64,000 nucleotides of DNA from Trichomonas tenax. Taxonomy: Eukaryota; Parabasalia; Trichomonadida; Trichomonadidae. This document shows, in pieces, positions 1 to 9,654 of the stretch; position 1 is the stretch's first letter, and each line of letters opens with the position of its first letter. Position numbers and translations under genes: made by a program. The notes beneath the pieces are model-generated. The model saw only the letters and a program-made list of their open reading frames with translations. It ran no database searches and was not told the DNA's origin. The DNA lies in assembly GCA_023091735.1 (NCBI GenBank), contig JALKBU010000086.1, forward strand, positions 25,428-89,427. The letters run 5' to 3'.

Positions 1-611
1 AGGAAGTCAGCGATGAACTGTGTCATTTCGCGTCCAGCGACTGGAACGTGGACGATGGCGTTGGAAATTGGATAACCCTCGACGACAGGGATAACGTGAG
101 TAACACCATCACCTGAGTCGACGACGCATCCTGTCAATGTATGTGCAGCCTTGTTTGTCCATGAGGCAGCTATGGCGAGCATAGCTTGCATACCGATGTA
201 GAGGAATGGAACGTTGAAGGTCTCAAACATAACTTCAGCTGTGTATTCGCGGTTATCTGGTGAGTTAAGCGGTGGTTCTGTAAGAAGAACAGCGTGGTCC
301 TCTGGTTCGCAGCGGAGGTATTTGAAAAGGCACTGCTCCCAGAACTGTTCCATCTTTGTCCAATCATCAACTTGGCCGTGTTTCATGATGTTTACTGGGT
401 TGTAGGTTGGTGTCTTTCCGATACCCTCCTCGCCGATGTAAAAGTCGAGGTCCTCAGTACCGAGCATCTGTGCTGCTGTAACTTTCGAAAGATCCCTGCC
501 TGCGTGGAGCGTGGGAATGATAAAATTAGGGCGAGAATTATTTGCGTAGCCCATCTTTGTATATCCTGTACCGACATCGATAATAACTGGCGGTGTTGTT
601 GGTGCGTGCAT
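1..611 (-). CDS. ARP3: Actin-related protein 3 (Arp3), 5' part, cut by window edge
   Basis: The minus strand is open from an ATG at 611 to the window edge, giving 203 codons of the N-terminal half. The product is the Arp3 subunit of the Arp2/3 complex, which nucleates branched actin filaments in the cytoplasm. Visible landmarks are the first phosphate loop [13 protein letters not shown] near residue 12, a [10 protein letters not shown] block, [18 protein letters not shown], and the second phosphate loop [18 protein letters not shown] near residue 170. The last two blocks separate Arp3 from conventional actin. The remaining half lies outside the window. A TCATTA initiator-like element lies about 10 bases before the ATG. 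The family assignment is essentially certain; functional intactness cannot be judged without the 3' half. Confidence 0.93.
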   Translation of the reverse strand, partial: MHAPTTPPVIIDVGTGYTKMGYANNSRPNFIIPTLHAGRDLSKVTAAQMLGTEDLDFYIGEEGIGKTPTYNPVNIMKHGQVDDWTKMEQFWEQCLFKYLRCEPEDHAVLLTEPPLNSPDNREYTAEVMFETFNVPFLYIGMQAMLAIAASWTNKAAHTLTGCVVDSGDGVTHVIPVVEGYPISNAIVHVPVAGREMTQFIADF

Positions 612-1422
612 TTCGATCTATAATGACCGGGGGTTTTTCTCAAATGGGAAAAACTGACACTCTATCACGGACATTTGAGTGTTGGCTTCTCAGCGGTTGT
701 CGATTATTGTAAAATCACCTCATTTTTTCTATTTTATCTATTTTTATTCTCCATCTATCTCCATCCACTTCTGTGGTCTTATATATAGAGTTTGGGACAT
801 TTGTTGCTTTTTTCGGACAAATTCGGGTTGTACATGAAAGCGTTGCCTGTGCACGTGGTGAATATGTTTAGTTCTCTATGTGATGTGTAATAAGCAAAGA
901 GATCAAATTATTTTATTTTTTTGGATTGATTATTTGAGATCTCAAAGTTGATATCATTTTTAGTGGTTAGATGTAAAACTTATCTTTATGATATTTGATG
1001 CCCGCTGTGTATTGTGCATTTTATAAATGAATAATTTGTTCAAATTTATCAATAATTAAATATTCAAATTAGAGACCACTTAAATGTTTTGTGGCTGTGT
1101 TTCAAGGAATTAAGCTTGTCCGACATTTGAGTCTGGAATGGGAAGAATATTTAGCAATAATATGTAATGTAAGTCATAAAATAGCGCCTACACATTATCT
1201 GCAGTTTATGGAACTTGAGATTGGCCAATGAAATTTGGAATATTTGATTGAAAGATTATAATTTCCGGATTTATCCAAAATGTATATTATAAACATATAT
1301 ATCTTCAGTAATTATTCATATTTAATCAATGTCATGAATATTATATTAAAATTGAATCAAAATTATAAAATATTAGTAAAACAATAAATATATTTATAAT
1401 TCAATACAAAAATAAAAATAGA
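612..1422. other. Intergenic region, Arp3 upstream and COG2 downstream
   Basis: This AT-rich tract lies between the Arp3 start and the COG2 stop. Apart from the initiator-like element I see no gene, RNA or clear repeat. Confidence 0.6.
621..626 (-). promoter_or_regulatory. Initiator-like element (TCATTA) of Arp3
   Basis: On the minus strand TCATTA begins 15 bases before the Arp3 ATG. It fits the trichomonad initiator TCA(+1)Y(T/A), which in T. vaginalis lies close to the start codon and sets very short 5' leaders. The match is short, so the call rests on position. Confidence 0.5.
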
Positions 1423-3288
1423 TCAGTTCTGTTCAGTAGATTCAGGAGATTCCTGTTCTTCCTGTCTCAAGAATTTCGACATTTCGATATATGTTTCCAT
1501 TTCACGCACATCAACATCGAATCCGAGTGCCTTCGTAGAAATACACTCTAGATCTAATAAAAGCTGCTGTTTCAATCTCATTTCACTCAATTTAGGATCG
1601 ATCGATGAAGATTTGTTGAATGCCGCAATAGCAATGCTCTGTGATCTCACATCTTGTATCCTTGTCATCGCTTTTTGTTTAAATTTCTCTAAAACAGCTT
1701 GAACGATTTTTGATGCAAATGATTTCGAGTTAAGAGGTGATTTTTCTGATGAAACCCATCTAGTGTATGAAGAGAAGACTTCTGCAGCAAGCATTGATGG
1801 TTTGCTTGGAGCTGCTGCTGTTGCTTTAACAAATATTGTTGAAATGAAATCAAGTCTTCCGATTGTATCATTTATCAATGATTCGAGTATTTCGTTTTCC
1901 AACTTTGTTGAGTTATCTATCAGTGTCTGGCATGGCATCGATATTGCCTGCTTATAGTTCTCTGGGATGACTTCTTTTAGTTTTCTTTCAAGAATTTTCA
2001 TGTCATATGCGAAGAAAGACTTAAATTTTGGAAAAGCTTTTGACAACTCAATATAGATTAATATGATTTTCATTGCAGTGATAACGAAATCGCCTGCACG
2101 CTCTGGAATGAAGTATTCGCTGCTGAAGCATCGATTTATCTGCTCAAAAACGATTTTTGTTGTCGTGAGTTTAAAGTCTTCGTTGATGATTTCAGGATTG
2201 TGCTGATCAGGTTGTGGAACATCCTGTATGATCTTAATAGATACTAGATTTGTGTAAAAGTCTATTTTCATGTTCTTAAAGATCAAAACCATTCCTGGTG
2301 ACTTTCGCAATTCGATAATTGATTCTTTTGATCTGCACAGCTTTTCTATCTCTGTAATTACTTCCATTGTTTTCGCATATGCATTGTGAAGCTCTTTAAT
2401 AGTGCCAACTGGATATTCGATGTTTTTAACCATCCAATCAGATATATTCGGCCAAACTGAGTTTAATGTGAAATCGAAGATTGCCAATGACTTGCCATGT
2501 ATGTAGTTGATCGGTCCATCTGTGTTAGTAATGATGTTTTTAATCTGTTGTAGTGTTTCGCATGCATTTTTATTTTTCTTCTTTAGGTTTTTGAGTTCTT
2601 CCAATACAAAAGCATCGGAAAATGATTTATAAATAGAACTAAATTGGTTAGAAAGTATTGTTGCAATTAAAATCTGTTGAAGCGATAAATCATCTTTTGT
2701 TTTAATGGAATTAATGAAAGCTTCACAAAGTTTCGTCGTGAAATCGTTGAATATTTTGTCGAAATCCTGCTGAATTCTGATAGAAAGAGCTGGTTGATCA
2801 ACTCCTTTTAATTGTGCTCTTGCGATCGCAAAACCTATTGCAACATCAGCAAAAAAATCTGGAGTAGTGTTTGAGTTTAGTTTTCCGCGAATATTCTCAA
2901 GAGAAATCACAATATTTAAAGCTAATTTGCAAATGGCTTCTTCTATACGAATTTTGTGCAATTTTTCTGTTTGCGCTTTGATAGGCTGTATCGATTGCTG
3001 TAGAGTTTTCACTGCGTTATCAACAGCATTTTCAGATTTTGTCAAAGACTTAATTAAATCGGCCATATAGTCTCCTAACTGCAATAACTGTTTCGAAATT
3101 GATACAAACTTTTGATAATCATCGTGAATAATCGTTGTAAGACGAGATTTCAATTCTTCTCCATAAGAATTTAAAGCATCTGCAAAACTATTCAATGATT
3201 CGAATCTGTTTCTGTGTTTCAGGAGGAAATTATTCGTATTTGTCCATGTTGGGTCCTGAAAGTCTGATAAATCGAAGTATGTAGACAT
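1423..3288 (-). CDS. COG2: Conserved oligomeric Golgi complex subunit 2-like protein
   Basis: This 621-residue protein resembles COG2, a lobe A subunit of the COG tether that captures retrograde vesicles at the Golgi. The N-terminal 130 residues carry the recognisable pattern: a DPTWTNTNNFLLKHR start, LKSRLTTIIHDDYQKFVSIS, then GDYMADLIKSL followed by a heptad-like helix. The rest is helical and poorly conserved, as is usual for COG2. The length fits the family. The start ATG lies 10 bases downstream of an upstream motif ACATGTCA. It ends with TGA. Its divergent neighbour is the coiled-coil gene at 3593. The assignment rests on the N-terminal block only; another CATCHR-type tether is the main alternative. 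Confidence 0.72.
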   Translation of the reverse strand: MSTYFDLSDFQDPTWTNTNNFLLKHRNRFESLNSFADALNSYGEELKSRLTTIIHDDYQKFVSISKQLLQLGDYMADLIKSLTKSENAVDNAVKTLQQSIQPIKAQTEKLHKIRIEEAICKLALNIVISLENIRGKLNSNTTPDFFADVAIGFAIARAQLKGVDQPALSIRIQQDFDKIFNDFTTKLCEAFINSIKTKDDLSLQQILIATILSNQFSSIYKSFSDAFVLEELKNLKKKNKNACETLQQIKNIITNTDGPINYIHGKSLAIFDFTLNSVWPNISDWMVKNIEYPVGTIKELHNAYAKTMEVITEIEKLCRSKESIIELRKSPGMVLIFKNMKIDFYTNLVSIKIIQDVPQPDQHNPEIINEDFKLTTTKIVFEQINRCFSSEYFIPERAGDFVITAMKIILIYIELSKAFPKFKSFFAYDMKILERKLKEVIPENYKQAISMPCQTLIDNSTKLENEILESLINDTIGRLDFISTIFVKATAAAPSKPSMLAAEVFSSYTRWVSSEKSPLNSKSFASKIVQAVLEKFKQKAMTRIQDVRSQSIAIAAFNKSSSIDPKLSEMRLKQQLLLDLECISTKALGFDVDVREMETYIEMSKFLRQEEQESPESTEQN

Positions 3289-3297
3289 GAAAAAATA

Positions 3298-3310
3298 TTT
3301 TTACATGTCA
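3298..3310 (-). promoter_or_regulatory. TGACATGTAAA motif upstream of COG2
   Basis: On the minus strand this reads TGACATGTAAAAA, ending about 10 bases before the COG2 ATG. It is one copy of a motif that recurs upstream of many genes here. A weaker copy (TTACATGTGT) lies near 3438 in the same divergent promoter. Confidence 0.45.
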
Positions 3311-3563
3311 GAAGAATAAATTGTGACATTTTTCTGATGTTTATTGTCAAAAATCAATTCAAAATCAAAATGTTTTAGTCTTTAATTTAAATTCCAGCAA
3401 ATTCTGCTTTAAATAAGTTCAAAATTAAAAATCAAATTTTTACATGTGTTTGCAAAATGGAGGTAAATGATATCCAAAACTCAACTCAATCAAAATTGCC
3501 TTTTTCATAGGAAAAACCATTTAACCTTAATCATAATATGTTTTGTAAAATATTAATTGAATG

Positions 3564-3590
3564 CTTTACATGACAAAATTTTATATCATT
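3564..3590 (+). promoter_or_regulatory. TTTACATGACA motif plus TCATT initiator before the 3593 gene
   Basis: TTTACATGACAAAA is followed by TCATTAT and then the ATG at 3593. An in-frame ATG at 3557 lies upstream of this motif. If the motif and initiator are the promoter, the 3557 ATG would not be transcribed, so 3593 is the better start. Confidence 0.5.
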
Positions 3591-3592
3591 AT

Positions 3593-6337
3593 ATGGATGA
3601 AGATGAGCGAGAACTTTTAATAGCTTTCGCTCATAATTCATGCAAAAAGATATCCCAGCTCGCGCATGTTTTAGTTCTACTGACAGATGCACGTTTGGAT
3701 AGATACGCTGATGAAAGACAATTATTTCTCTACCAGGACTTGAATTGCGAGGCAATAACCAAGAAATTTACCAACAGCAACAAGAAGATATACAAGGAAT
3801 TGGTACAATTTCGAAAAAAATGCATTCAAGAGGCTTCTGATTATTATGGAGCGCGATTTTTAACGATGAAGTCCAGTCTTCAGAAGTCAGAAAGCGAGAA
3901 AATGGGAATTTTGAACGCAATAGAGAAAGAATGCCAAAGTCAAATCGAAATAATTCAACAGATTTTACCATATATCAACAATTTTACAAAAAATGCAACA
4001 AATTTTGCATTACAAGATATGAAAAAGGATATAAATCAAGCAATGCAAGCCAACAATGAAGTTAATGAAAAAATTAATCAACTCAAATCAATTCAATCCG
4101 AATGCCAAAAATTACAAAGTGATAGTCAAAACAGGATGCAAAATATGACAGACGAACACAAAGGCAATGTTAAATTATACAAAAGAAAGATAAAAGACGT
4201 AAAAATACAAAATTATAAAAACACGTTATTAGCATTAAAACGAAGAATTGCAGAGATAAGTCAAACAGTCAACACCATAAAGCAGGTGATGACTACACAT
4301 GTGAAAAACAAAAAGAAAATTCTTGCTCCATTTTATAAACAACTGCAAGCAGTGATGCAAGATCTTCACGCGAGTATACCACACAATTACATGTCGATTA
4401 ATTTCCTTTCCGAAGATAAAGACTTCGAAATGATGAAATCACAATTCGATGATTTAAGACAAACGAGTTTATTACAATATTCTGAAGAAATTGGTCTTCT
4501 TAAACGCCAAAAGAACGATTTAGATACAGAATTCAATAACAAAATGCATCAAAAACAGCAAGAATATAATAATCATTGCATTGCTTTGCAATCGGAGAAT
4601 GATCAACTTGTAAATATGTACTCCCAGAGGATGCAAACGTTTTCTGCTGCATTAGACGCCGAGAAAAACGCTGTTAGTGATATTGTTTCAAATAGAAAAT
4701 CATATTTATCAAAAATTGGTCCTTTTCTTGAAAGCTGTTTAATGGACATGCGAAAGAACTATCACAAATCTCCACAAAGCACAATGTTCGACAAAGCTGA
4801 GCAAAGATTCATCAATTTTGAAGAAGATTTGCAAACAATTTTGAAAGATCGAGAGCAAGTGATTGAAGAAACAATGAAATATAGAGATGAGACAGAGAAT
4901 GATGAAGAAGAGGACTACGATGATGACGAAGATCCAAATGAGAGAATTGCGCGTAAAAAAGCAAAATATCAACAACAACTCGATGAAAAGACAGAACAAT
5001 GCAATGCAGAGCTCGAAAAGTTATCAAAACAGATCAAAACAGAGCAGGTAAATAAGAAAAACAACATAAAGAGAGAGATAGAGCATAAAATATTAAAAAA
5101 CAAATCGAAATTCGCAGAAGAACAAGAAAAAAGAGAACAACAAATTCAGCAACATAAAGAAGAATTCATGGCAGCACTCAAAGAGAAAGGCGTCGAAGAA
5201 GAAGAGAATAACGACGAAGAGGAAGAAAACAATGAAGAAGAAGAGGAATTAACTGATGAACAAAGATTGAAACGATTTAATGAACAGAAGAACAAACTCA
5301 AGAAAGAATTAAAAGCAATCGATCACGAAATACAAAATTTTGTCACAGAGCAAAAATTAATTCAAGAGCTCGGCAAACAACTTAAAAAACAGCTCAAAAT
5401 GAAGCAGAATTTCGTACAAAATAAAGGACCAGCAAAAGTTTTATCGGATTTAATTTCACAAATTAATGCAGATGAAAAATCATTTCTTTCTTCAATGCCA
5501 TTCAAGTCCAGAGATCAACTGGATATAATGCTTCAGAAGCTGATAACTACACAAGTTGGCGGTGAAGCAGCAATCAGAATCTCTGAAATATCTTTGATGA
5601 AGAAACACGAAGAAAACACATCGCAAATTGTTGATACTGAATTAACACTCGAAATAAAGATGAGCGAATCCCCAATCACAGCAATAGAGAAGAAATATGA
5701 CTCCCAGATGACTTCTTTAATGATGATAATCAAAGCTGGAAAAGAATCATTGGATTCCAAGAAGAGCTCTGTTAAAAGCAAATGGAGAACAAAAGATACT
5801 CCTGTAATGAACGAAACACGTGAAATGGATATGAAACTTTCAGTTTTTGATCAGAAGAACGAAAATCAAATGGAAGCTCTAAGAGCAGAATTTGATAAAA
5901 AGAAACACCAAATGATTGCGAAGTTTGAAGCTTCAAAATCAAGAATTATGAATCAAATTCAGCAAGAAAAACAGAAACAGCAGCAAATAATTGAGCAGAA
6001 TGAAAAGGAAGTCGAAAACTATATATCACAACTTGCTGACAAAGAGTTCAAGAAACCACCACCAAAGAAAATCAGTTTTGCAGATCAAATCGTCCAGTTA
6101 TCAAAGAAAGAGACGGAACTCATTCTCGAGACTTTCGCTCCTTCACAACCAACAGTGTTTGTTAAATCATACAACAAAATCAAAGCTGCTCAACAAAAAA
6201 TCGATGATTTCCTCAATGCAGACAATCTTCCTGCATTTGACATGAATGAAATTGCAAGCAGAAAGCCAACACCGAAATCATCAAGAGGAGGAAAGAGATC
6301 ATCACTCAACGTTTTACCTCCTTTACAACCTTTGTAA
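3593..6337 (+). CDS. Large coiled-coil protein, function unknown
   Basis: This 914-residue protein begins MDEDERELLIAFAHNS. I chose 3593 over the in-frame ATG at 3557 because a promoter motif and a TCATT initiator lie between them. After a short N-terminal region of about 70 residues, nearly the whole protein is charged coiled coil rich in Lys, Glu and Gln. There are acidic runs near residues 438-450 and 535-560 (EEEENNDEEEENNEEEEE). The C-terminal 100 residues leave the coiled coil and end in a basic Ser-rich tail before NVLPPLQPL. No catalytic motif is visible. A cytoskeletal or flagellar structural role is plausible but is inference only. Confidence 0.8.
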   Translation: MDEDERELLIAFAHNSCKKISQLAHVLVLLTDARLDRYADERQLFLYQDLNCEAITKKFTNSNKKIYKELVQFRKKCIQEASDYYGARFLTMKSSLQKSESEKMGILNAIEKECQSQIEIIQQILPYINNFTKNATNFALQDMKKDINQAMQANNEVNEKINQLKSIQSECQKLQSDSQNRMQNMTDEHKGNVKLYKRKIKDVKIQNYKNTLLALKRRIAEISQTVNTIKQVMTTHVKNKKKILAPFYKQLQAVMQDLHASIPHNYMSINFLSEDKDFEMMKSQFDDLRQTSLLQYSEEIGLLKRQKNDLDTEFNNKMHQKQQEYNNHCIALQSENDQLVNMYSQRMQTFSAALDAEKNAVSDIVSNRKSYLSKIGPFLESCLMDMRKNYHKSPQSTMFDKAEQRFINFEEDLQTILKDREQVIEETMKYRDETENDEEEDYDDDEDPNERIARKKAKYQQQLDEKTEQCNAELEKLSKQIKTEQVNKKNNIKREIEHKILKNKSKFAEEQEKREQQIQQHKEEFMAALKEKGVEEEENNDEEEENNEEEEELTDEQRLKRFNEQKNKLKKELKAIDHEIQNFVTEQKLIQELGKQLKKQLKMKQNFVQNKGPAKVLSDLISQINADEKSFLSSMPFKSRDQLDIMLQKLITTQVGGEAAIRISEISLMKKHEENTSQIVDTELTLEIKMSESPITAIEKKYDSQMTSLMMIIKAGKESLDSKKSSVKSKWRTKDTPVMNETREMDMKLSVFDQKNENQMEALRAEFDKKKHQMIAKFEASKSRIMNQIQQEKQKQQQIIEQNEKEVENYISQLADKEFKKPPPKKISFADQIVQLSKKETELILETFAPSQPTVFVKSYNKIKAAQQKIDDFLNADNLPAFDMNEIASRKPTPKSSRGGKRSSLNVLPPLQPL

Positions 6338-6490
6338 GTAAAATATTATCTATGTATTTCTCAATATTATATCTCATGATTATTTCAACTACATATTCTC
6401 TAATAGCTGCTTTGAAAAAAGAAAAATATTACATTGCTTATGGTTTGAAAGGTTAATTCATTGATAAACAAAAAAAAGCATAATTGAATC

Positions 6491-6567
6491 TAAATTACAT
6501 GACAATTATTTTACTTTTGACAGAAAATAAAATTATAGTGCCAAAAACAATTTTTACATGACAAATT
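6491..6567 (+). promoter_or_regulatory. Two TTACATGACAA motifs upstream of the RRM/BTB gene
   Basis: Copies lie at 6494-6505 (ATTACATGACAA) and 6551-6564 (TTTTTACATGACAA), the nearer about 80 bases before the ATG at 6644. The rest of the 6338-6643 gap is AT-rich and otherwise featureless. Confidence 0.4.
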
Positions 6568-6643
6568 GATGAAAAAATGTTATTTAGGGGTCGATGAATG
6601 TCGGCCCCTTTTAATTTGATTTTAACGATAGTAACAAAATAAA

Positions 6644-8062
6644 ATGTCACTCGAATTAGGAAAAGAAGTCCAGAACGTAATTTTGGTCAAAAACCTTCCG
6701 AACGAGGTGACACCGGATGACGTTTCCCACTGCTTCTCTAAGTATGGAAACGTTATGGCCGTCAGTTTGTGCAATTTATCTTATTTAAATACATATTACT
6801 CGTTCCAAATGGCATATGTCAAGTTCGACTGCCAGGACCCAATCATAGACATCATAGAAAACGACTTAGATATCGTTTTGAACGGATATTATCTAGAGAT
6901 TGAGCCTGTGATTGGAAATAAGCTCGTTTGGAACTCAATTATACTTCTTGGTATTGGTGTCAGTATAAAGAGGCACCAAATTGAGGAAGTTCTCGAACAA
7001 TTTTCTTCGCCAAAAATTATCATCCTCAAAAACGCTGATAAAACCGATAACGGATACTGCATTGCAGAGTTTCCGAATCCTAAGTACGTCCGCGCTTGTC
7101 TCGAGTGTTCGCTCACACTTAATATCTCAGGAATTCCTACAGCTGTGAGACCGTTCCCTCCCCCGATTTTCCACTATGTCCGCATTTCACCGCTTCCGAT
7201 TGCGTTCCAGAATTTGAAGGGTGTTGAACAATTCAATGATTTTGTTTTCAAGACTCCAGAAAAAGACTTCTCATGCTCATCAATGGTAGCTGCTTTCACA
7301 TGCGACACCATTAGAAAAGGAATTACTGTCAATCCTCCAATGAAAGAATTTAAGATCGAATTTCCCGGCGATTTCACGCCAATCTATGATGCAATCTATG
7401 GCTCAATCGTAAAAATCACGAAAGAGAATTGCAACTACGTTTACACTGTCGCAAACATCTTAGGTTACGAAGAACTCGCGAGAATTGCAGGACTCGTTTA
7501 TTACGAACAACTGACGACAAACAACGTGATACAGATCTATAGATCTCTCTATCCGTTCCCTAAGCCAGAATTCATCGTTGAGTTCCTTGCGATGCATGTT
7601 CACTCTGTTTCTGGCATCGAAACTCTTCCTTCTCAGCTTCTTCATGCTATATTCGCTCATCCTCTCTTCAAAGGAATGTCAATCGAAGAAACAGAGAAGC
7701 TCAAAGAGTCGTTGCCTGCTGTTGCCAATATCATCAACCAGGAGTCCATTCATTACGGAAATATCGAGAATGACAGAGAATTCATCGCTGTTAAGCTTCA
7801 GCATCTTGACGAGATGACAAAGAAAGCAGAATTCGTCAGGGAGACAATACAGAAGAGCAGAAACGCACCTCAGGCAGGTGTCACACAGCCAGTTGAGGAG
7901 CAGAACATGGACCAGATGCACAACGACGACAGAGAACAGATGCGTCGAAATCTTCTTCTCGTTGATAATGTCCAGAACGATGAAGATGAGCTTGGAATGG
8001 CAATCAATGTTGACGATGTCATCAATGATAACTCTGACGATTCTGGAACAACGCTCTCATAA
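6644..8062 (+). CDS. RRM-type RNA-binding protein with a BTB-like domain
   Basis: This is a 472-residue protein. Residues about 10-85 form an RRM: the RNP2-like strand VILVKNLP is followed by an RNP1-like strand MAYVKFDC. Residues about 93-170 look like a second, degenerate RRM (LLGIGVSIKRHQIEEVLEQF). Residues about 222-330 resemble the BTB-like fold frequent in trichomonads: KIEFPGDFTPIYDAIYG, then TVANILGYEELARIA. The C-terminus is acidic and Gln/Asp rich. An RNA-linked adaptor role in nucleus or cytoplasm is inferred. The RRM call is fairly secure; the BTB-like call is by pattern only. Confidence 0.72.
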   Translation: MSLELGKEVQNVILVKNLPNEVTPDDVSHCFSKYGNVMAVSLCNLSYLNTYYSFQMAYVKFDCQDPIIDIIENDLDIVLNGYYLEIEPVIGNKLVWNSIILLGIGVSIKRHQIEEVLEQFSSPKIIILKNADKTDNGYCIAEFPNPKYVRACLECSLTLNISGIPTAVRPFPPPIFHYVRISPLPIAFQNLKGVEQFNDFVFKTPEKDFSCSSMVAAFTCDTIRKGITVNPPMKEFKIEFPGDFTPIYDAIYGSIVKITKENCNYVYTVANILGYEELARIAGLVYYEQLTTNNVIQIYRSLYPFPKPEFIVEFLAMHVHSVSGIETLPSQLLHAIFAHPLFKGMSIEETEKLKESLPAVANIINQESIHYGNIENDREFIAVKLQHLDEMTKKAEFVRETIQKSRNAPQAGVTQPVEEQNMDQMHNDDREQMRRNLLLVDNVQNDEDELGMAINVDDVINDNSDDSGTTLS

Positions 8063-8151
8063 CTTTTCCAAAAAATAATTATGTTTTGATTTTTGTAGAA
8101 TAAATATGCTTCTATTTGTTATCTGTGGACTTTGTGATAACGTTTATTTAA

Positions 8152-9076
8152 TCATTGATAATAAAGAGCTATATAAATAGCCAAAAGTATTTCATTAATA
8201 TTATCATCGATGAACACAGTGTGATCTCCATCACATTCGTAATAGTTTAACATATTCTCTATATAACAATTCAAAGGCATTAAAATTATAATTGTTAATG
8301 TTGAATGTATTGTTACAGTGTTTCCATGCTGAGAAACAGCATTATTTCCACTAAAAAGTGATGAAGCAGATAGTTACATCGATAATACCATCTTTGTACG
8401 AAAAAAATATATATTCGGCTTTATTTGATATATAAAAGATGTTTTTCCAACATTTGTGATGCCATAGTCTTGAAATACAAGTCCACAGTATTGGATACAA
8501 TTGCTGATGAACTCAAAATACTTAATATTAACGTTTTTACCTCCAGTATGAAATAATCGGTAATCTTCTGTGTTATTGTATAATACACAGCAAGAAGTGT
8601 TTCCATTGTTGATACATCCACCTGGATTTAGATAATTTTTATGACTGGAAATATTAAGACTCAATATCTGTGTAATTCCATTATAATTCCAAAAAGAACA
8701 GAAGTATCCGCTACATAGTGAAAGAGAAGACTCAATGAAGAAGTTTTTTGATGAATCTGAAGTTATTTGTGTATAAGAATGAGGAACACAATTGGAGGAT
8801 ACAGAATAAGTATTGGCAACATGACATTGAACGTATTCTCCATTCCCAAGGAATGTTAATGCAATTCCATTGTCCTTTGCAGATAATTTAGAAAAATTTG
8901 TGAATGAAACGAGTAATTGATGGGATTGATTTGTGGAACTGAAGTATATGCAGAGATCACTTATTTCAACAAAATTAGCATTATCTACGTGATACTTGCC
9001 ATTTTCATGCTGAACTGGTGATTCACCACCATTGATGACATATTCTGGAGCACAGCAGTAAAATCTATTTCATAAA
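8152..9076 (-). pseudogene. Remnant of a Pmp/beta-helix type surface protein gene
   Basis: One minus-strand frame runs from a stop at about 9078 to a TGA at 8152. It is broken by a TAA at 8374-8376 and has no ATG in its upstream portion. The translation has the small-residue, Cys/Asn-rich strand repeats of trichomonad Pmp-like surface proteins, for example GGCINNGNTSCCVLYNNTE and FYCCAPEYVINGGESP. No signal peptide, stalk or membrane segment is present. It is best read as a 5'-truncated and interrupted copy of the family represented intact at 45769-47190. The frame continuing past the internal stop suggests fairly recent decay. Confidence 0.6.
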
Positions 9077-9654
9077 TCATTACTATTATGCAGAAAAAAA
9101 CATCGAAATCAACGATAATACGGACTACATAATCTGATAATGAAATGTAGCTTGAGGAAATGATTCACTGCCTTAGTGCCTTCAATTTATCCTAATTTTG
9201 ACCTCTAACAATAGAAAAATTAATAGAACGAATATTTTAATCGATTGTATGTGATTTTTTTTTATCATTTTTCTCATTTACATAAAATGTATTCTATTTG
9301 TAGTTTTTGACTTCATTAATAATCTTTTTTAGGTGTTTGAAAATAAAATTAAGTAAATTTTTGCAAATAATTCTTTTGTAAAATAAGTCGTTAATTAATT
9401 TATCTCGAAAACTAAATCGATAATAGCCTTTTTGAAGAGAATTACCATATACAGAAACTTGATTTGAAGTAAATACATGAATAGCTAAGCTTTATATTAA
9501 TCAGATGTTGAAATATTTCGATATTTAATAATTCATGAGGAAAAATCGAATTTTAAGATAAAAATTGATATATATTGAGCATTGGATTATGATTTTGTTT
9601 CAAAAACTCAAAAATAAAAATATGGCGCACGTTATTATTTTTTTATTTTTATAA
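9077..9654. other. AT-rich intergenic region upstream of IFT70
   Basis: Low-complexity AT-rich sequence. I see no gene, no TGRCAYGTAAA motif and no strict TCAYW initiator next to the IFT70 ATG. Confidence 0.6.
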
